Made by a program: the position numbers and the translations under genes. Positions 25,917 to 33,925 of a stretch of 64,000 nt of DNA are shown one piece after another. Origin of the DNA: Streptomyces sp. SID8352 (GTDB lineage: Bacteria > Actinomycetota > Actinomycetes > Streptomycetales > Streptomycetaceae). Every line of letters starts with the position of its first letter. Within the stretch, counting starts at the first letter, position 1. The DNA is taken from assembly GCF_009862265.1 (NCBI RefSeq), contig NZ_WWGX01000095.1, positions 41,357 to 105,356 of the forward strand, read 5' to 3'. The notes under the pieces are model-generated. The model saw only the letters and a list, made by a program, of their open reading frames with translations, did not search any database and was not told the origin of the DNA.

Positions 25917-26315
25917 ATGAGCACGGCGAGCACACGAACGCCCGCGAGCCGCTACGGCCGCTCCTCGGACGAGCGGGCCGACCGCACCCTCAAGATCGTC
26001 GGCGGTGTGCTCGGCGTCGCGCTGGTCGCCCTGATCGGCTGGTTCGGCTACCACTACGTGGGGCAGAGCAGCATCAGCGCCCAGGTGGTCACCTTCGAGA
26101 TCTCCGACCGCTCGGTGCAGGTGAAGCTGGAGGTCCACAAGGACGCCGGGGTCTCCGGCTACTGCACCGTCCGCTCCCAGGCCGAGGACGGCGACGAGGT
26201 CGGCCGGGCCGACTTCCGCTTCGGCAAGGACGACACCCGGGTGGACCAGACCGTCACGCTGCGCACCAAGGCGCGGGGCACCTCGGCCGAGCTGCTCGGC
26301 TGCCAGGCGGAGTGA
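25917..26315 (+). CDS. DUF4307 family membrane protein
   Basis: 132 residues: a charged N-terminus, one membrane helix (about 27-46: VGGVLGVALVALIGWFGYHY) and an extracytoplasmic beta-rich domain. The domain carries two cysteines (SGYCTV and LLGCQ) that could pair. This is the pattern of actinobacterial DUF4307. The function is unknown. ATG follows GAGAGGACGACC. It lies between mca and greA, a conserved arrangement as I recall it. Confidence 0.88.
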   Translation: MSTASTRTPASRYGRSSDERADRTLKIVGGVLGVALVALIGWFGYHYVGQSSISAQVVTFEISDRSVQVKLEVHKDAGVSGYCTVRSQAEDGDEVGRADFRFGKDDTRVDQTVTLRTKARGTSAELLGCQAE

Positions 26316-26481
26316 TCCCTCCTCCCCTTCACGGGTCTGACCTGCGGTGACATAAATCTGGTGGCTTATGTCCTCCCCCTTTCGTCCACGAATTGTTAGG
26401 CTCGTGGTTTCGCCCTTCCAGGAAGGACCATCCTTCGTGTAGGGCGTTCATTTGTATTCCCAGCACCGACGAGGAGCACCT

Positions 26482-26979
26482 GTGACCCAGACCAGCGAGA
26501 ACGCCACCTGGCTGACCCAGGAGGCGTACAACAAGCTCAAGGAGGAGCTTGCGTACCTTACTGGTCCTGCGCGCACCGAGATCTCTGCCAAGATCGCGGC
26601 GGCACGCGAGGAGGGGGACCTGCGCGAGAACGGCGGGTACCACGCGGCGAAGGAGGAGCAGGGCAAGCAGGAGCTCCGGGTACGCCAGCTCACCCAGCTG
26701 TTGGAGAGCGCCCAGGTCGGCGAGCCCGCCGTGGCCGACGGCACGGTGGCGCCCGGCATGGTCGTCACGATCGCCTTCGACGGCGACGAGGACGACACGC
26801 TCTCGTTCCTGCTCGCCTCCCGCGAGTACGCGAGCACCGACATCGAGACCTACTCTCCGCAGTCCCCGCTGGGGTCCGCCGCGGTCGGCAAGAAGGTCGG
26901 CGACGACGCGGAGTATGAACTGCCCAACGGCAAGACCGCCTCGGTGAAGATCCTCAAGGCCGTCCCCTACAACGGCTGA
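26482..26979 (+). CDS. greA: Transcription elongation factor GreA
   Basis: 165 residues. The N-terminal coiled coil runs from WLTQEAYNKLKEEL to ARTEISAKIAAAREEGDLREN. Its tip carries the acidic residues that stimulate RNA polymerase transcript cleavage (EEGDLREN, then GGYHAAKEEQ). The C-terminal FKBP-like domain ends SPLGSAAVGKKVGDDAEYEL. GreA rescues backtracked RNA polymerase. GTG 26482 lies behind GAGGAG; the upstream in-frame codons (MYSQHRRGAP) are not family-like. Confidence 0.96.
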   Translation: MTQTSENATWLTQEAYNKLKEELAYLTGPARTEISAKIAAAREEGDLRENGGYHAAKEEQGKQELRVRQLTQLLESAQVGEPAVADGTVAPGMVVTIAFDGDEDDTLSFLLASREYASTDIETYSPQSPLGSAAVGKKVGDDAEYELPNGKTASVKILKAVPYNG

Positions 26980-27053
26980 CCCGGGGCGCCGCCGCCCGCC
27001 CTGATGTCACGGCCCCGCCGTACGTACGGCCGCCGGCCCCCGCGCAGGACAGG

Positions 27054-27087
27054 AGCCCCCGGTGTGTCCCCGTGACCGCCGGGGGCT
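27054..27087. terminator. Terminator between greA and the convergent ABC permease
   Basis: A 9-bp perfect stem (27054-27062 with 27079-27087) and 16-nt loop lie between the convergent genes. A shorter GTACGTAC palindrome is nearby at 27020. Confidence 0.65.
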
Positions 27088-27107
27088 TCGCCGTGCGGTC
27101 GGCCCGG

Positions 27108-27953
27108 TCAGGAGGCGGCGGAGCGGTACTTGCGCACCGCCAGGGACCGGAAGAGGGCGATGATCAGTACCGAGTAGATCAGCGAGGCCCATACGGGATG
27201 CTGCATGGGCCAGGCGTCGGACTGCGAGACGCCCGGGTTCCCGAACAGCTCTCTGCATGCCTGGACGGTGGCACTGAAAGGGTTCCAGTCCGCCACATGA
27301 CGCAGCCAGGGGGTCATCTGGCTGGAGTCCACGAAGGCGTTGGACACGAAGGTGACCGGGAACAGCCAGATCAGCCCGCCCGAGGTGGCGGCCTCCGGGG
27401 TCCGCACGCTCAGGCCGATCAGCGCGCCGACCCAGGTGAAGGCGTAGCCCAGCAGCAGCAGGAGGCCGAAGGCGCCGAGGACCTGTCCCAGATTGGTGTG
27501 GGTGCGCCAGCCGACGAGCAGGGCGACCATCGCCAGGACGAACAGGGTGAGCGCCGTCTGCACCAGGTCGGCGAGGGTCCGCCCGGTCAGCACCGCGCCG
27601 CGCGCCATGGGCAGCGACCGGAAGCGGTCGATCAGCCCCTTGCTCATGTCGTCGGCGATGCCCGCGCCGGCCCCGGCGGTGGCGAAGGTGACCGTCTGGG
27701 CGAAGATGCCGGCCATCAGGAACTCGCGGTAGACCGAGGAATCCGTGGTCCCGCCGATCTTCAGGGACCCGCCGAAGACGTACGAGAACAGCACCACGAA
27801 CATGATCGGCTGGATGAGGCCGAAGATGACCATCTCGGGGATGCGGGTCATCCGGATCAGATTGCGCTTGGCGACGACCAGGGAGTCCCGGACGGAGCGG
27901 ATGGCCGGGTGCCGGGGCACTCCGGCCCGGACGGTCTCGCTGACGGTGGTCAC
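27108..27953 (-). CDS. ABC-2 type exporter permease (DrrB-like)
   Basis: 281 residues with six predicted membrane helices. It begins with a cytoplasmic segment, SVRDSLVVAKRNLIRMTRIPEM. The signature ABC-2 regions are GLIDRFRSLPMARGAVLTGR in the cytoplasmic loop and ADWNPFSATVQACRELFGNP in the outer loop. These match the daunorubicin-resistance DrrB family. GTG overlaps the ATPase stop by 4 nt (27950-27953), so the two are coupled. It likely exports a lipid or small drug; the substrate is unknown. Confidence 0.92.
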   Translation of the reverse strand: MTTVSETVRAGVPRHPAIRSVRDSLVVAKRNLIRMTRIPEMVIFGLIQPIMFVVLFSYVFGGSLKIGGTTDSSVYREFLMAGIFAQTVTFATAGAGAGIADDMSKGLIDRFRSLPMARGAVLTGRTLADLVQTALTLFVLAMVALLVGWRTHTNLGQVLGAFGLLLLLGYAFTWVGALIGLSVRTPEAATSGGLIWLFPVTFVSNAFVDSSQMTPWLRHVADWNPFSATVQACRELFGNPGVSQSDAWPMQHPVWASLIYSVLIIALFRSLAVRKYRSAAS

Positions 27954-28939
27954 TGGGCGGGCTCCTTGTCGTTCCGGTTCTCGCTCTCCCCGGCTCCGGC
28001 CTCGGCCACATGGCCGGTCAGGGAGAGGAAGACGTCGTCCAGGGTGGGGCGGCGCAGGCCGATGTCGTCGATCCCGATGCCTCTGGTGTCCAGCTCGCGG
28101 ATGACCTCCGCCAGGAGTCTGGCGCCCCCGGCGACGGGGACGGTGAGCTTGCGCATGTGCTCCTCGACCGTGGTCTCGCCCTCGCCGAGGCCGCGCAGCA
28201 CCTCGGACGCGGTGCCGAGGTGCTCGCGCTCGCGCACGACGACCTCGACGCGCTCGCCGCCGGTGCGCGCCTTGAGCTGGTCGGAGGTGCCCTTGGCGAT
28301 CACCCGGCCGTGGTCGACGACCGCGATGTCGTGGGCGAGGTGGTCGGCCTCCTCCAGATACTGCGTGGTCAGCAGCAGCGTCGTACCGCCGGAGACGAGC
28401 TGCTTGATGACCTCCCAGAGTTGCTGGCGGTTGCGCGGATCCAGCCCCGTCGTCGGCTCGTCCATGAACATCACGGGCGGCGAGACGACCAGGGCAGCCG
28501 CGAGGTCCAGCCGGCGGCGCATGCCTCCGGAATAGGTCTTGGCGGGCCGGTCGCCGGCGTCGGCGAGGTGGAACTGCTCCAGCAGCTCACCCGCACGGCG
28601 CTTCGCGTCCTTAGCCCGCATCTGGTAGAGCTGCCCGACCATGTGCAGGTTCTCCCGGCCGGTCAGGTACTCGTCGACCGCCGCGAACTGGCCGGAGAGC
28701 CCGATGGAGCGGCGGACCGCGTCCGGCCGTTCGAGCACGTCGATCCCGGCGACCAAGGCCCTGCCCCGGTCCGGGCGCAGCAGGGTGGTGAGGCAGCGCA
28801 CCGTGGTGGTCTTGCCCGCGCCGTTCGGCCCGAGCAGGCCCAGGACCGTGCCCTCCGGCACGTCGAGGTCGACACCGTCCAGGGCCTTGACGTCGCCGAA
28901 GGTCTTCACCAGTCCTTCGGCGTAGATGGCGCCGGGCAT
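27950..28939 (-). CDS. ABC exporter ATPase (DrrA-like)
   Basis: 329 residues. Walker A is GPNGAGKTT, the Q-loop lies in GLSGQFAAVDEYLTGRENL, the signature is YSGGM, Walker B is MFMDEPTTGLDP and the switch His lies in LLTTQYLEEADHLAHD. The C-terminal extension with RRPTLDDVFLSLTGH is the DrrA/CREEP-type regulatory tail. ATG follows GGAGGCTCAA; TAGTCT near 28969-28974 on the minus strand may be the -10 box. A palindrome about 125 bp upstream may be an operator. Confidence 0.94.
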   Translation of the reverse strand: MPGAIYAEGLVKTFGDVKALDGVDLDVPEGTVLGLLGPNGAGKTTTVRCLTTLLRPDRGRALVAGIDVLERPDAVRRSIGLSGQFAAVDEYLTGRENLHMVGQLYQMRAKDAKRRAGELLEQFHLADAGDRPAKTYSGGMRRRLDLAAALVVSPPVMFMDEPTTGLDPRNRQQLWEVIKQLVSGGTTLLLTTQYLEEADHLAHDIAVVDHGRVIAKGTSDQLKARTGGERVEVVVREREHLGTASEVLRGLGEGETTVEEHMRKLTVPVAGGARLLAEVIRELDTRGIGIDDIGLRRPTLDDVFLSLTGHVAEAGAGESENRNDKEPAQ

Positions 28940-29062
28940 TTGAGCCTCCAGGTCATGGGGTCTGCGAAAAGACTAGGTTTGCAGGTATTCGTCCGCCCGT
29001 CTCCCCCCGCGCACTTCCGCGACGAGGTTCGCACTCGGCGATCCGTACGCGACACACAGTAT

Positions 29063-29076
29063 CGCGATGTATCGCG
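29063..29076. promoter_or_regulatory. Palindromic operator-like site upstream of the ABC exporter
   Basis: CGCGAT-GT-ATCGCG is a perfect 6-2-6 inverted repeat within TATCGCGATGTATCGCGTA. It also contains a direct repeat of TATCGCG at 10-bp spacing. It lies about 125 bp before the exporter start and no regulator gene is adjacent. TetR and PadR family operators often look like this. Confidence 0.5.
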
Positions 29077-29148
29077 TATGCCAACGCATTGCTCGAACGA
29101 GTGAAGATCCCGCGCGGAGGACTGAACGGGCGCCGCGCGGCGCCGGGG

Positions 29149-29204
29149 CCGGGGCGCGGAACCGGGCCGGGGCGCGGAACCGGGCCGGGGCGAGCGGGAA
29201 CCGG
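29149..29204. repeat. 18-bp G-rich tandem repeat, three copies
   Basis: CCGGGGCGCGGAACCGGG occurs at 29149-29166 and 29167-29184, with an imperfect third copy to 29204. Confidence 0.9.
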
Positions 29205-29290
29205 AGACGGAGGCAGGACGAGGGGCGCGGGCGGGAGCGGCCCGCGGCACCGGGCGATGCGGCCGCTACACCGCACGGCCGGTGAGCGGC

Positions 29291-29370
29291 GCCGGTATGT
29301 GAAGGGCCCAGCGCGTGAAGTGACCGGTGCGTGAAGGAACCGGTGCGTGAAGGAACCGGTGCGTGAAGAA
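29291..29370. repeat. 16-bp tandem repeat, five copies
   Basis: The unit ACCGGTGCGTGAAGGA has three near-identical copies at 29323-29370. Two diverged copies precede them at 29291-29322. No gene spans the array. Confidence 0.9.
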
Positions 29371-29561
29371 ACCGGCGGGATCACGGGGAGGGGCGCGGAC
29401 GCCCGGCGGGACGTGGCGGGCACGCGGCCGACGCTCGCGGACGTGCCCGAGCCCCATCCGCCGCACCCCGGCGGACCACCGGTGCGGACGGCCACGCACC
29501 ACCCTGGCCGTGTCGGTGCGGCGGCACCGGCCGCGCGAGACCGCCGCACCCGGAGCCCGCC

Positions 29562-29655
29562 CGGCGACCGGCGACCGGCGACCGGCGACCGGTCAGCCCA
29601 TGACCCGCTTCCGGTCAGCCGAGGCCCCGCGCCCGGTCAGCCGATGACCGGGTAG
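29562..29655. repeat. 7-bp and 22-bp tandem repeats running into the ilvA stop
   Basis: CGGCGAC is repeated four times (29562-29589). It is followed by three 22-bp units beginning CGGTCAGCC at 29590, 29612 and 29634. The last unit contains the ilvA stop codon. Confidence 0.88.
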
Positions 29656-30866
29656 CCCGCCTCCCGCAGGGCCGCCTGGACCTCGGCGCAGTGCTGCGGC
29701 CCCTTCGTCTCCAGCCGCAGCTCGACCTCGGCCTCGGTGAGCCCCAGCCGCGGATCGGTGCGGACGTGGCTCACGTCCAGGACGTTGGCGTCGGCCGCGG
29801 ACAGCACCCCCAGCAGCGTGGCGAGGGCGCCGGGCCGGTCGGTGAGACGCAGCCGCACGGCCAGGTAGCGGCCCTGGGCGGCCATCCCGTGCCGCAGCAC
29901 GCCCTGCAGCAGCAGGGGGTCCACGTTGCCGCCGGAGAGCACCGCCACCACCGGTCCCTCGAAGGCCCTCGGATCGCTCAGCAGCGCCGCCACCGGACTC
30001 GCCCCGGCCGGCTCCACGACCAGCTTGGCCCGCTCCAGGCAGAGCAGCAGCGCGGTGGACAGCGCGTCCTCGGAGACCGTGCGGACCTCGTCCACCAGTT
30101 CCTCCACGATCCCGAACGGCACGTCGCCGGGCCGCCCCACCTTGATCCCGTCGGCCATCGTCACCGGACGGTCCACGGAGACCGGGCGGCCCGCCGCCAG
30201 CGACGGCGGATAGGCCGCCGCCCCCTCCGCCTGCACCCCCACGATCCGCACGTCCGGCCGCAGCGCCTTCAGCGCGACCGCCATGCCGGCCACCAGCCCG
30301 CCCCCGCCGATGCCGACCACCACCGTCCGCACCTCGGGGCACTGCTCCAGGACCTCCAGCCCGACCGTGCCCTGGCCCGCGATGACGTCCGGATGGTCGA
30401 AGGGGTGGATGAAGACCGCGCCGGTGCGCTCCGCGTACTCCTGGGCGGCGGCCAGCGTCTCGTCGACGACCTGGCCCTTCAGCCGCACCTCGGCGCCGTA
30501 CTCCCGGGTCGCGCTGATCTTCGGCAGCGGGGCGCCCTCCGGCATGAACACCGTCGACCGCACGCCGAGCAGCGACGACGCCAGCGCCACGCCCTGCGCG
30601 TGGTTGCCCGCGCTCGCCGCGACCACGCCCGCGGCCCGCTCCTCGGGCAGCAGCCCGGCGATCCGCACATAGGCGCCGCGGAGTTTGAAGGAACCGGTGC
30701 GCTGGAGGTTCTCGCACTTGAGGTGCACCGGCGCGCCGACCAGCCGGGTCAGGTGCCTGCTCCCCTCCATGGCGGTCACCCGGGCCACGCCGGAGAGCAT
30801 CTTCCGGGCCCCGCGCACATCGTCGAGGGTGACCCGGCGGAGGGCGGCGGCCATGCTGTGCCTCAT
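29637..30866 (-). CDS. ilvA: Threonine ammonia-lyase (threonine deaminase)
   Basis: 409 residues from ATG 30866. Converts threonine to 2-oxobutanoate and ammonia, feeding isoleucine synthesis. The PLP lysine lies in TGSFKLRGAY, the phosphate-binding loop is GIGGGGLVAGM, and SAGNHAQGVAL is diagnostic of this fold-type II group. A single C-terminal ACT-like domain (about 325-409: YLAVRLRLTDRPGALATLL) makes it the shorter form. Alternative starts are TTG 30887, ATG 30878 and ATG 30854; the last has GAGG at good spacing. The MarR gene is divergent. Confidence 0.93.
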   Translation of the reverse strand: MRHSMAAALRRVTLDDVRGARKMLSGVARVTAMEGSRHLTRLVGAPVHLKCENLQRTGSFKLRGAYVRIAGLLPEERAAGVVAASAGNHAQGVALASSLLGVRSTVFMPEGAPLPKISATREYGAEVRLKGQVVDETLAAAQEYAERTGAVFIHPFDHPDVIAGQGTVGLEVLEQCPEVRTVVVGIGGGGLVAGMAVALKALRPDVRIVGVQAEGAAAYPPSLAAGRPVSVDRPVTMADGIKVGRPGDVPFGIVEELVDEVRTVSEDALSTALLLCLERAKLVVEPAGASPVAALLSDPRAFEGPVVAVLSGGNVDPLLLQGVLRHGMAAQGRYLAVRLRLTDRPGALATLLGVLSAADANVLDVSHVRTDPRLGLTEAEVELRLETKGPQHCAEVQAALREAGYPVIG

Positions 30867-31013
30867 GCGGTCCAGCATCGCAGCCAACGGGCGACGGCGA
30901 CGGTTGTGACCAAGCTCTGGGACCGGCTTGGCGCAGGGCAGGTACGCCCCGCCGCCGGGCCGCGTACCCTGTCCAGCAACCAGCAGCAGCCTCCACGAAG
31001 TGAGCCCCCGGCC

Positions 31014-31538
31014 ATGCCCGCATCACCTGGAACGTCGATGGACGTCACGACCACCGGTGACACCGGTCTTCTCGACACGCTCCAGCACGAGGTGGCGCTC
31101 TTCGCCCGACGTGCCGAGCAGACCCGGCTCGGCGGGGTCGGCCAGGTGCGCAACTCCATGGACCGCGCCGCCTACCTGCTGCTCAACCGGCTCGACCGGG
31201 AGGGCCCCATGGGAGTGAAGGCGCTCGCCGCGAGCATGGGAATCGACTCGTCCACGGTCACCCGGCAGGTGGCCCCGCTGGTCGACACCGGCCTGGTCAA
31301 GCGCACCTCGCACCCCGAGGACGGGCGCGCGGTCGTCCTCCAGCTCTCTCCGCGCGGGGTGTCCCGACTGGACGAGGTGCGCGCCTCCCGGCGCCTGCTG
31401 ATGGCTGAGCTGACCCAGGACTGGGAGCCGGAGGAGCGCGAGGCGTTCTGCGCCCTGCTCACCCGGTTCAACGGCGCCCTGTCCGCCCGTACGGCCCCCC
31501 AGGGTGCCGCTCCCGCCCCGGCCCCCTCGGAATCCTGA
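31014..31538 (+). CDS. MarR family transcriptional regulator
   Basis: 174 residues. The winged helix at about 55-120 includes MGVKALAASMGIDSSTVTRQ (recognition helix) and KRTSHPEDGRAVVLQLSPRG (wing with the conserved Asp-Gly-Arg). MarR dimers usually repress nearby genes and respond to small phenolic ligands; the ligand is unknown. ATG 31014 has GAAGTGAG upstream, and TACCCT at 30965-30970 may be the -10 box. ATG 31038 is an in-frame alternative. Confidence 0.92.
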   Translation: MPASPGTSMDVTTTGDTGLLDTLQHEVALFARRAEQTRLGGVGQVRNSMDRAAYLLLNRLDREGPMGVKALAASMGIDSSTVTRQVAPLVDTGLVKRTSHPEDGRAVVLQLSPRGVSRLDEVRASRRLLMAELTQDWEPEEREAFCALLTRFNGALSARTAPQGAAPAPAPSES

Positions 31539-31660
31539 CGCCCCCCGCGCACGCGGGTGCGCCGGGGCCCTTGACCGGTGGGCCACCACTGGCCCGATAG
31601 TGGAGCGCGGGCCCCTGGCGAGGAACACGGCACCCGGCCACCGGGGCGCGGGCGGGAGGC

Positions 31661-32170
31661 GTGGTGCGAGCACGGCGGGCGTCCCGGGAGGCCGACCGGG
31701 ACCAGGAGTTCGAGACCTTCGTCGCGGGCGCCGCGGGGCGGCTGCTGCACACCGCCACACTGCTCACCGCGGAGCCCCCGGACGACAACCCGCGCGCGCG
31801 GGACCTGCTCGTCCGCTGTCTGGCGCACACCTACGCGTCCTGGGACGGCGCGCGCGGGGACGACCCGTACGACCGCGCCCGCCTCCATCTGGCGATCCGC
31901 TTCGCACACACCTCCGGCCCCGCCCCCGGCCCGTTCGGACGCGCCCGGCGGGAGCCTGCGGGCCCCCTGGCCGGAATGACCCCTTCCGAACGGCTGATCC
32001 TGGTACTGCGGATCCACGAGGGCATTGCCGAGGAGCAGACCGCGGCGCTGCTGGGGCTGCCCGTGGAGCGGATCCGGACCGTCTGCGAGCGGACCGTCTC
32101 CCGTCTGCTGCACCCGCCCCCGCCGACCGCCCCGCTCCGCCCGGCGGCACGGGCGGAGGCGGCGACATGA
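31661..32170 (+). CDS. Degenerate SigE-family ECF sigma factor-like protein
   Basis: 169 residues. The N-terminal half (FETFVAGAAGRLLHTATLLT, then LLVRCLAHTYASWDGARGD) resembles sigma region 2 of the SigE/SACE group but lacks the acidic AEDLVQ motif. The second half is a clean region 4 helix-turn-helix (MTPSERLILVLRIHEGIAEE, then LLGLPVERIRTVCERTVSRL). It may be a divergent sigma factor or a regulator derived from one. GTG 31661 or 31664 follows GGGAGG. The stop overlaps the next small ORF (ATGA). Confidence 0.75.
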   Translation: MVRARRASREADRDQEFETFVAGAAGRLLHTATLLTAEPPDDNPRARDLLVRCLAHTYASWDGARGDDPYDRARLHLAIRFAHTSGPAPGPFGRARREPAGPLAGMTPSERLILVLRIHEGIAEEQTAALLGLPVERIRTVCERTVSRLLHPPPPTAPLRPAARAEAAT

Positions 32171-32277
32171 GCGGCACGGGCGGTACGAGCACGGAACGGG
32201 CCCGCCCGGGACGCGCACCCGGCAGGGGCGGTGCGCCGTCCGCGGGCCGCGCGCCGGGACCGGGGCGGGCACGGTGA
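32167..32277 (+). CDS. 36-residue ORF coupled at both ends
   Basis: ATG overlaps the sigma-like gene's stop (ATGA, 32167-32170). Its TGA overlaps the GTG of the next gene (GTGA, 32274-32277). The product is Gly/Arg/Pro-rich (RAPGRGGAPSAGRAPGPG) with no domain. It may be a coupling leader rather than a functional protein. Confidence 0.4.
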   Translation: MSGTGGTSTERARPGRAPGRGGAPSAGRAPGPGRAR

Positions 32278-32531
32278 ACCGGGCCGGGCGGGAGGCCGCC
32301 GTGCGGCGGATCCTGGCGGAGTCCCCGCCCCGGGTGCCGCCGGGACTGCACGCCGAGGCGGTCCGTCGGGGCCGCCGGGCGCTGCGGCGCCGGGCGGCGG
32401 CACGGCAGCTGCTGTGGCTGGTGCTGGGCGCGGCGGCGCTGGCGTTCACGGTGTGGGCCGCGGTCGTGCGGCCCTGGGACCGGCCTCCGTCGGAGACGGT
32501 CCCGCCCATGACCGGCTGGGACCACTGGTGA
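32274..32531 (+). CDS. Small single-helix membrane protein in the sigma-like operon
   Basis: 85 residues: a basic cytoplasmic N-terminus (RRGRRALRRRAAARQ), one helix at about 48-65 (LLWLVLGAAALAFTVWAAVV) and a short outside tail ending TGWDHW. The location after a sigma-like gene and the topology fit a minimal membrane partner, such as a reduced anti-sigma factor. No anti-sigma motif is visible. Confidence 0.65.
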   Translation: MNRAGREAAVRRILAESPPRVPPGLHAEAVRRGRRALRRRAAARQLLWLVLGAAALAFTVWAAVVRPWDRPPSETVPPMTGWDHW

Positions 32532-32581
32532 GAGCACCGGAGGACCCGACCGCCACCGGCCCCACGAGGTGACGGGACATG

Positions 32582-32655
32582 GCGGGGCCGCGCGGCCCCG
32601 CCGACGCCCCCCGGGGACATCGCCCGGCACCGCGGCCCCGCGCGGGGCCGCGGTG
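32582..32655. terminator. Two consecutive hairpins between convergent genes
   Basis: Hairpin 1 at 32582-32603 is a perfect 9-bp stem with a GCGC loop. Hairpin 2 at 32628-32655 is a perfect 13-bp stem with a 2-nt loop. They separate the sigma-like operon from the convergent cystathionine gene. Confidence 0.78.
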
Positions 32656-32673
32656 GGGGTCGCCGCGTCCTCC

Positions 32674-33828
32674 CTAGCCGAGGGCCTGCTTCAGGTCCTC
32701 CAGGAGGTCCTCGGCGTTCTCGATGCCGACCGAGAGGCGCACCAGGTCGCCCGGCACCTCCAGGGCAGAACCGGCCGTCGAGGCGTGCGTCATCCGCCCG
32801 GGGTGCTCGATCAGCGACTCGACGCCGCCCAGGGACTCGCCGAGGGTGAAGACCTTCGCCCGGTTGCAGACCTCGACGGCCGCCTCCTCGCCGCCCCGGA
32901 CACGGAACGACACCATGCCGCCGAACGCCCGCATCTGCTTGGCCGCCACCTCGTGTCCGGGGTGGTCCGGCAGCCCCGGGTAGAGCACGCCGGACACCCT
33001 CGGGTGGCGGCTGAGCATCTCGGCGACCTGCCCCGCGTTCCGGCTGTGCCGGTCCATCCGCACCGCCAGCGTCTTGGTGCCGCGCAGCACCAGCCAGGAG
33101 TCGAACGGCCCGGCGACCGCGCCCATGGCGTTCTGGTGGAAGGCCAGTTCCTCGCCCAGCTCCGTGTCGTTCACGATCAGCGCGCCGCCGACGACGTCCG
33201 AGTGGCCGCCCATGTACTTGGTGAGCGAGTGCACGACGACGTCCGCGCCGAGGGCGAGCGGCTGCTGGAGGTACGGCGTGGCGAAGGTGTTGTCGACGAC
33301 CAGCCGGGCCCCGCCGTCCCGGGCCACCTGGGCCACGGCGGCGATGTCGGTGATGCCGAGCAGCGGGTTGGAGGGGGTCTCCACCCAGACGGCCCGGGTC
33401 CTCGGGGTGAGGGCGGCCCGAACGGCGGCCGGGTCGGCGGTGTCGGCCACGGACCACTCGACGCCCCAGCGGGCGGCGACCTTGGCGAAGAGCCGGAAGG
33501 TGCCGCCGTAGGCGTCGTTGGGGATGACCACGTGGTCGCCGGGGCTCAGCAGCGCGCGCAGCAGGCAGTCCTCGGCCGCCAGTCCGGACGCGAACGCGAG
33601 GCCGCGGCTGCCGCCCTCCAGGGCGGCGAGGTTCTCCTCCAGCGCGGTCCTGGTGGGATTCGCGCTGCGGCTGTACTCGTAGCCGCCGCGCAGGCCGCCG
33701 ACGCCGTCCTGCTTGTAGGTCGACACCTGGTAGATCGGCGGGACGACCGCGCCCGTCAGGGGATCGGCGGTGTTGCCCGCGTGGATCGCGAGCGTCTCGA
33801 AGTGCTGACTGATGTGCCTGTCGCTCAT
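32674..33828 (-). CDS. metB: Cystathionine gamma-synthase/lyase family PLP enzyme
   Basis: 384 residues of the Cys/Met metabolism fold-type I family. The PLP Lys is in VHSLTKYMGGHSD, and YEYSRSANPTR and SGLAAEDCLL are typical. VSFRVRGGEEAA with SLGGVESLIEHP places it in the gamma-synthase/gamma-lyase group. Synthase (transsulfuration towards methionine) and lyase (towards cysteine) cannot be separated by eye, so the symbol is tentative. TACGCT (minus strand, 33837-33842) lies 8 nt before the ATG, suggesting a nearly leaderless mRNA. Confidence 0.9.
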   Translation of the reverse strand: MSDRHISQHFETLAIHAGNTADPLTGAVVPPIYQVSTYKQDGVGGLRGGYEYSRSANPTRTALEENLAALEGGSRGLAFASGLAAEDCLLRALLSPGDHVVIPNDAYGGTFRLFAKVAARWGVEWSVADTADPAAVRAALTPRTRAVWVETPSNPLLGITDIAAVAQVARDGGARLVVDNTFATPYLQQPLALGADVVVHSLTKYMGGHSDVVGGALIVNDTELGEELAFHQNAMGAVAGPFDSWLVLRGTKTLAVRMDRHSRNAGQVAEMLSRHPRVSGVLYPGLPDHPGHEVAAKQMRAFGGMVSFRVRGGEEAAVEVCNRAKVFTLGESLGGVESLIEHPGRMTHASTAGSALEVPGDLVRLSVGIENAEDLLEDLKQALG

Positions 33829-33925
33829 GGGCACAGAGCGTAGTGCCGCGAGCGCCTCCGTGGGTTTTCCACAGGTCGCGGCACACGTTGGCCAATTGTC
33901 GGCCTCGTCTGGTTCGCTTGTGGGC

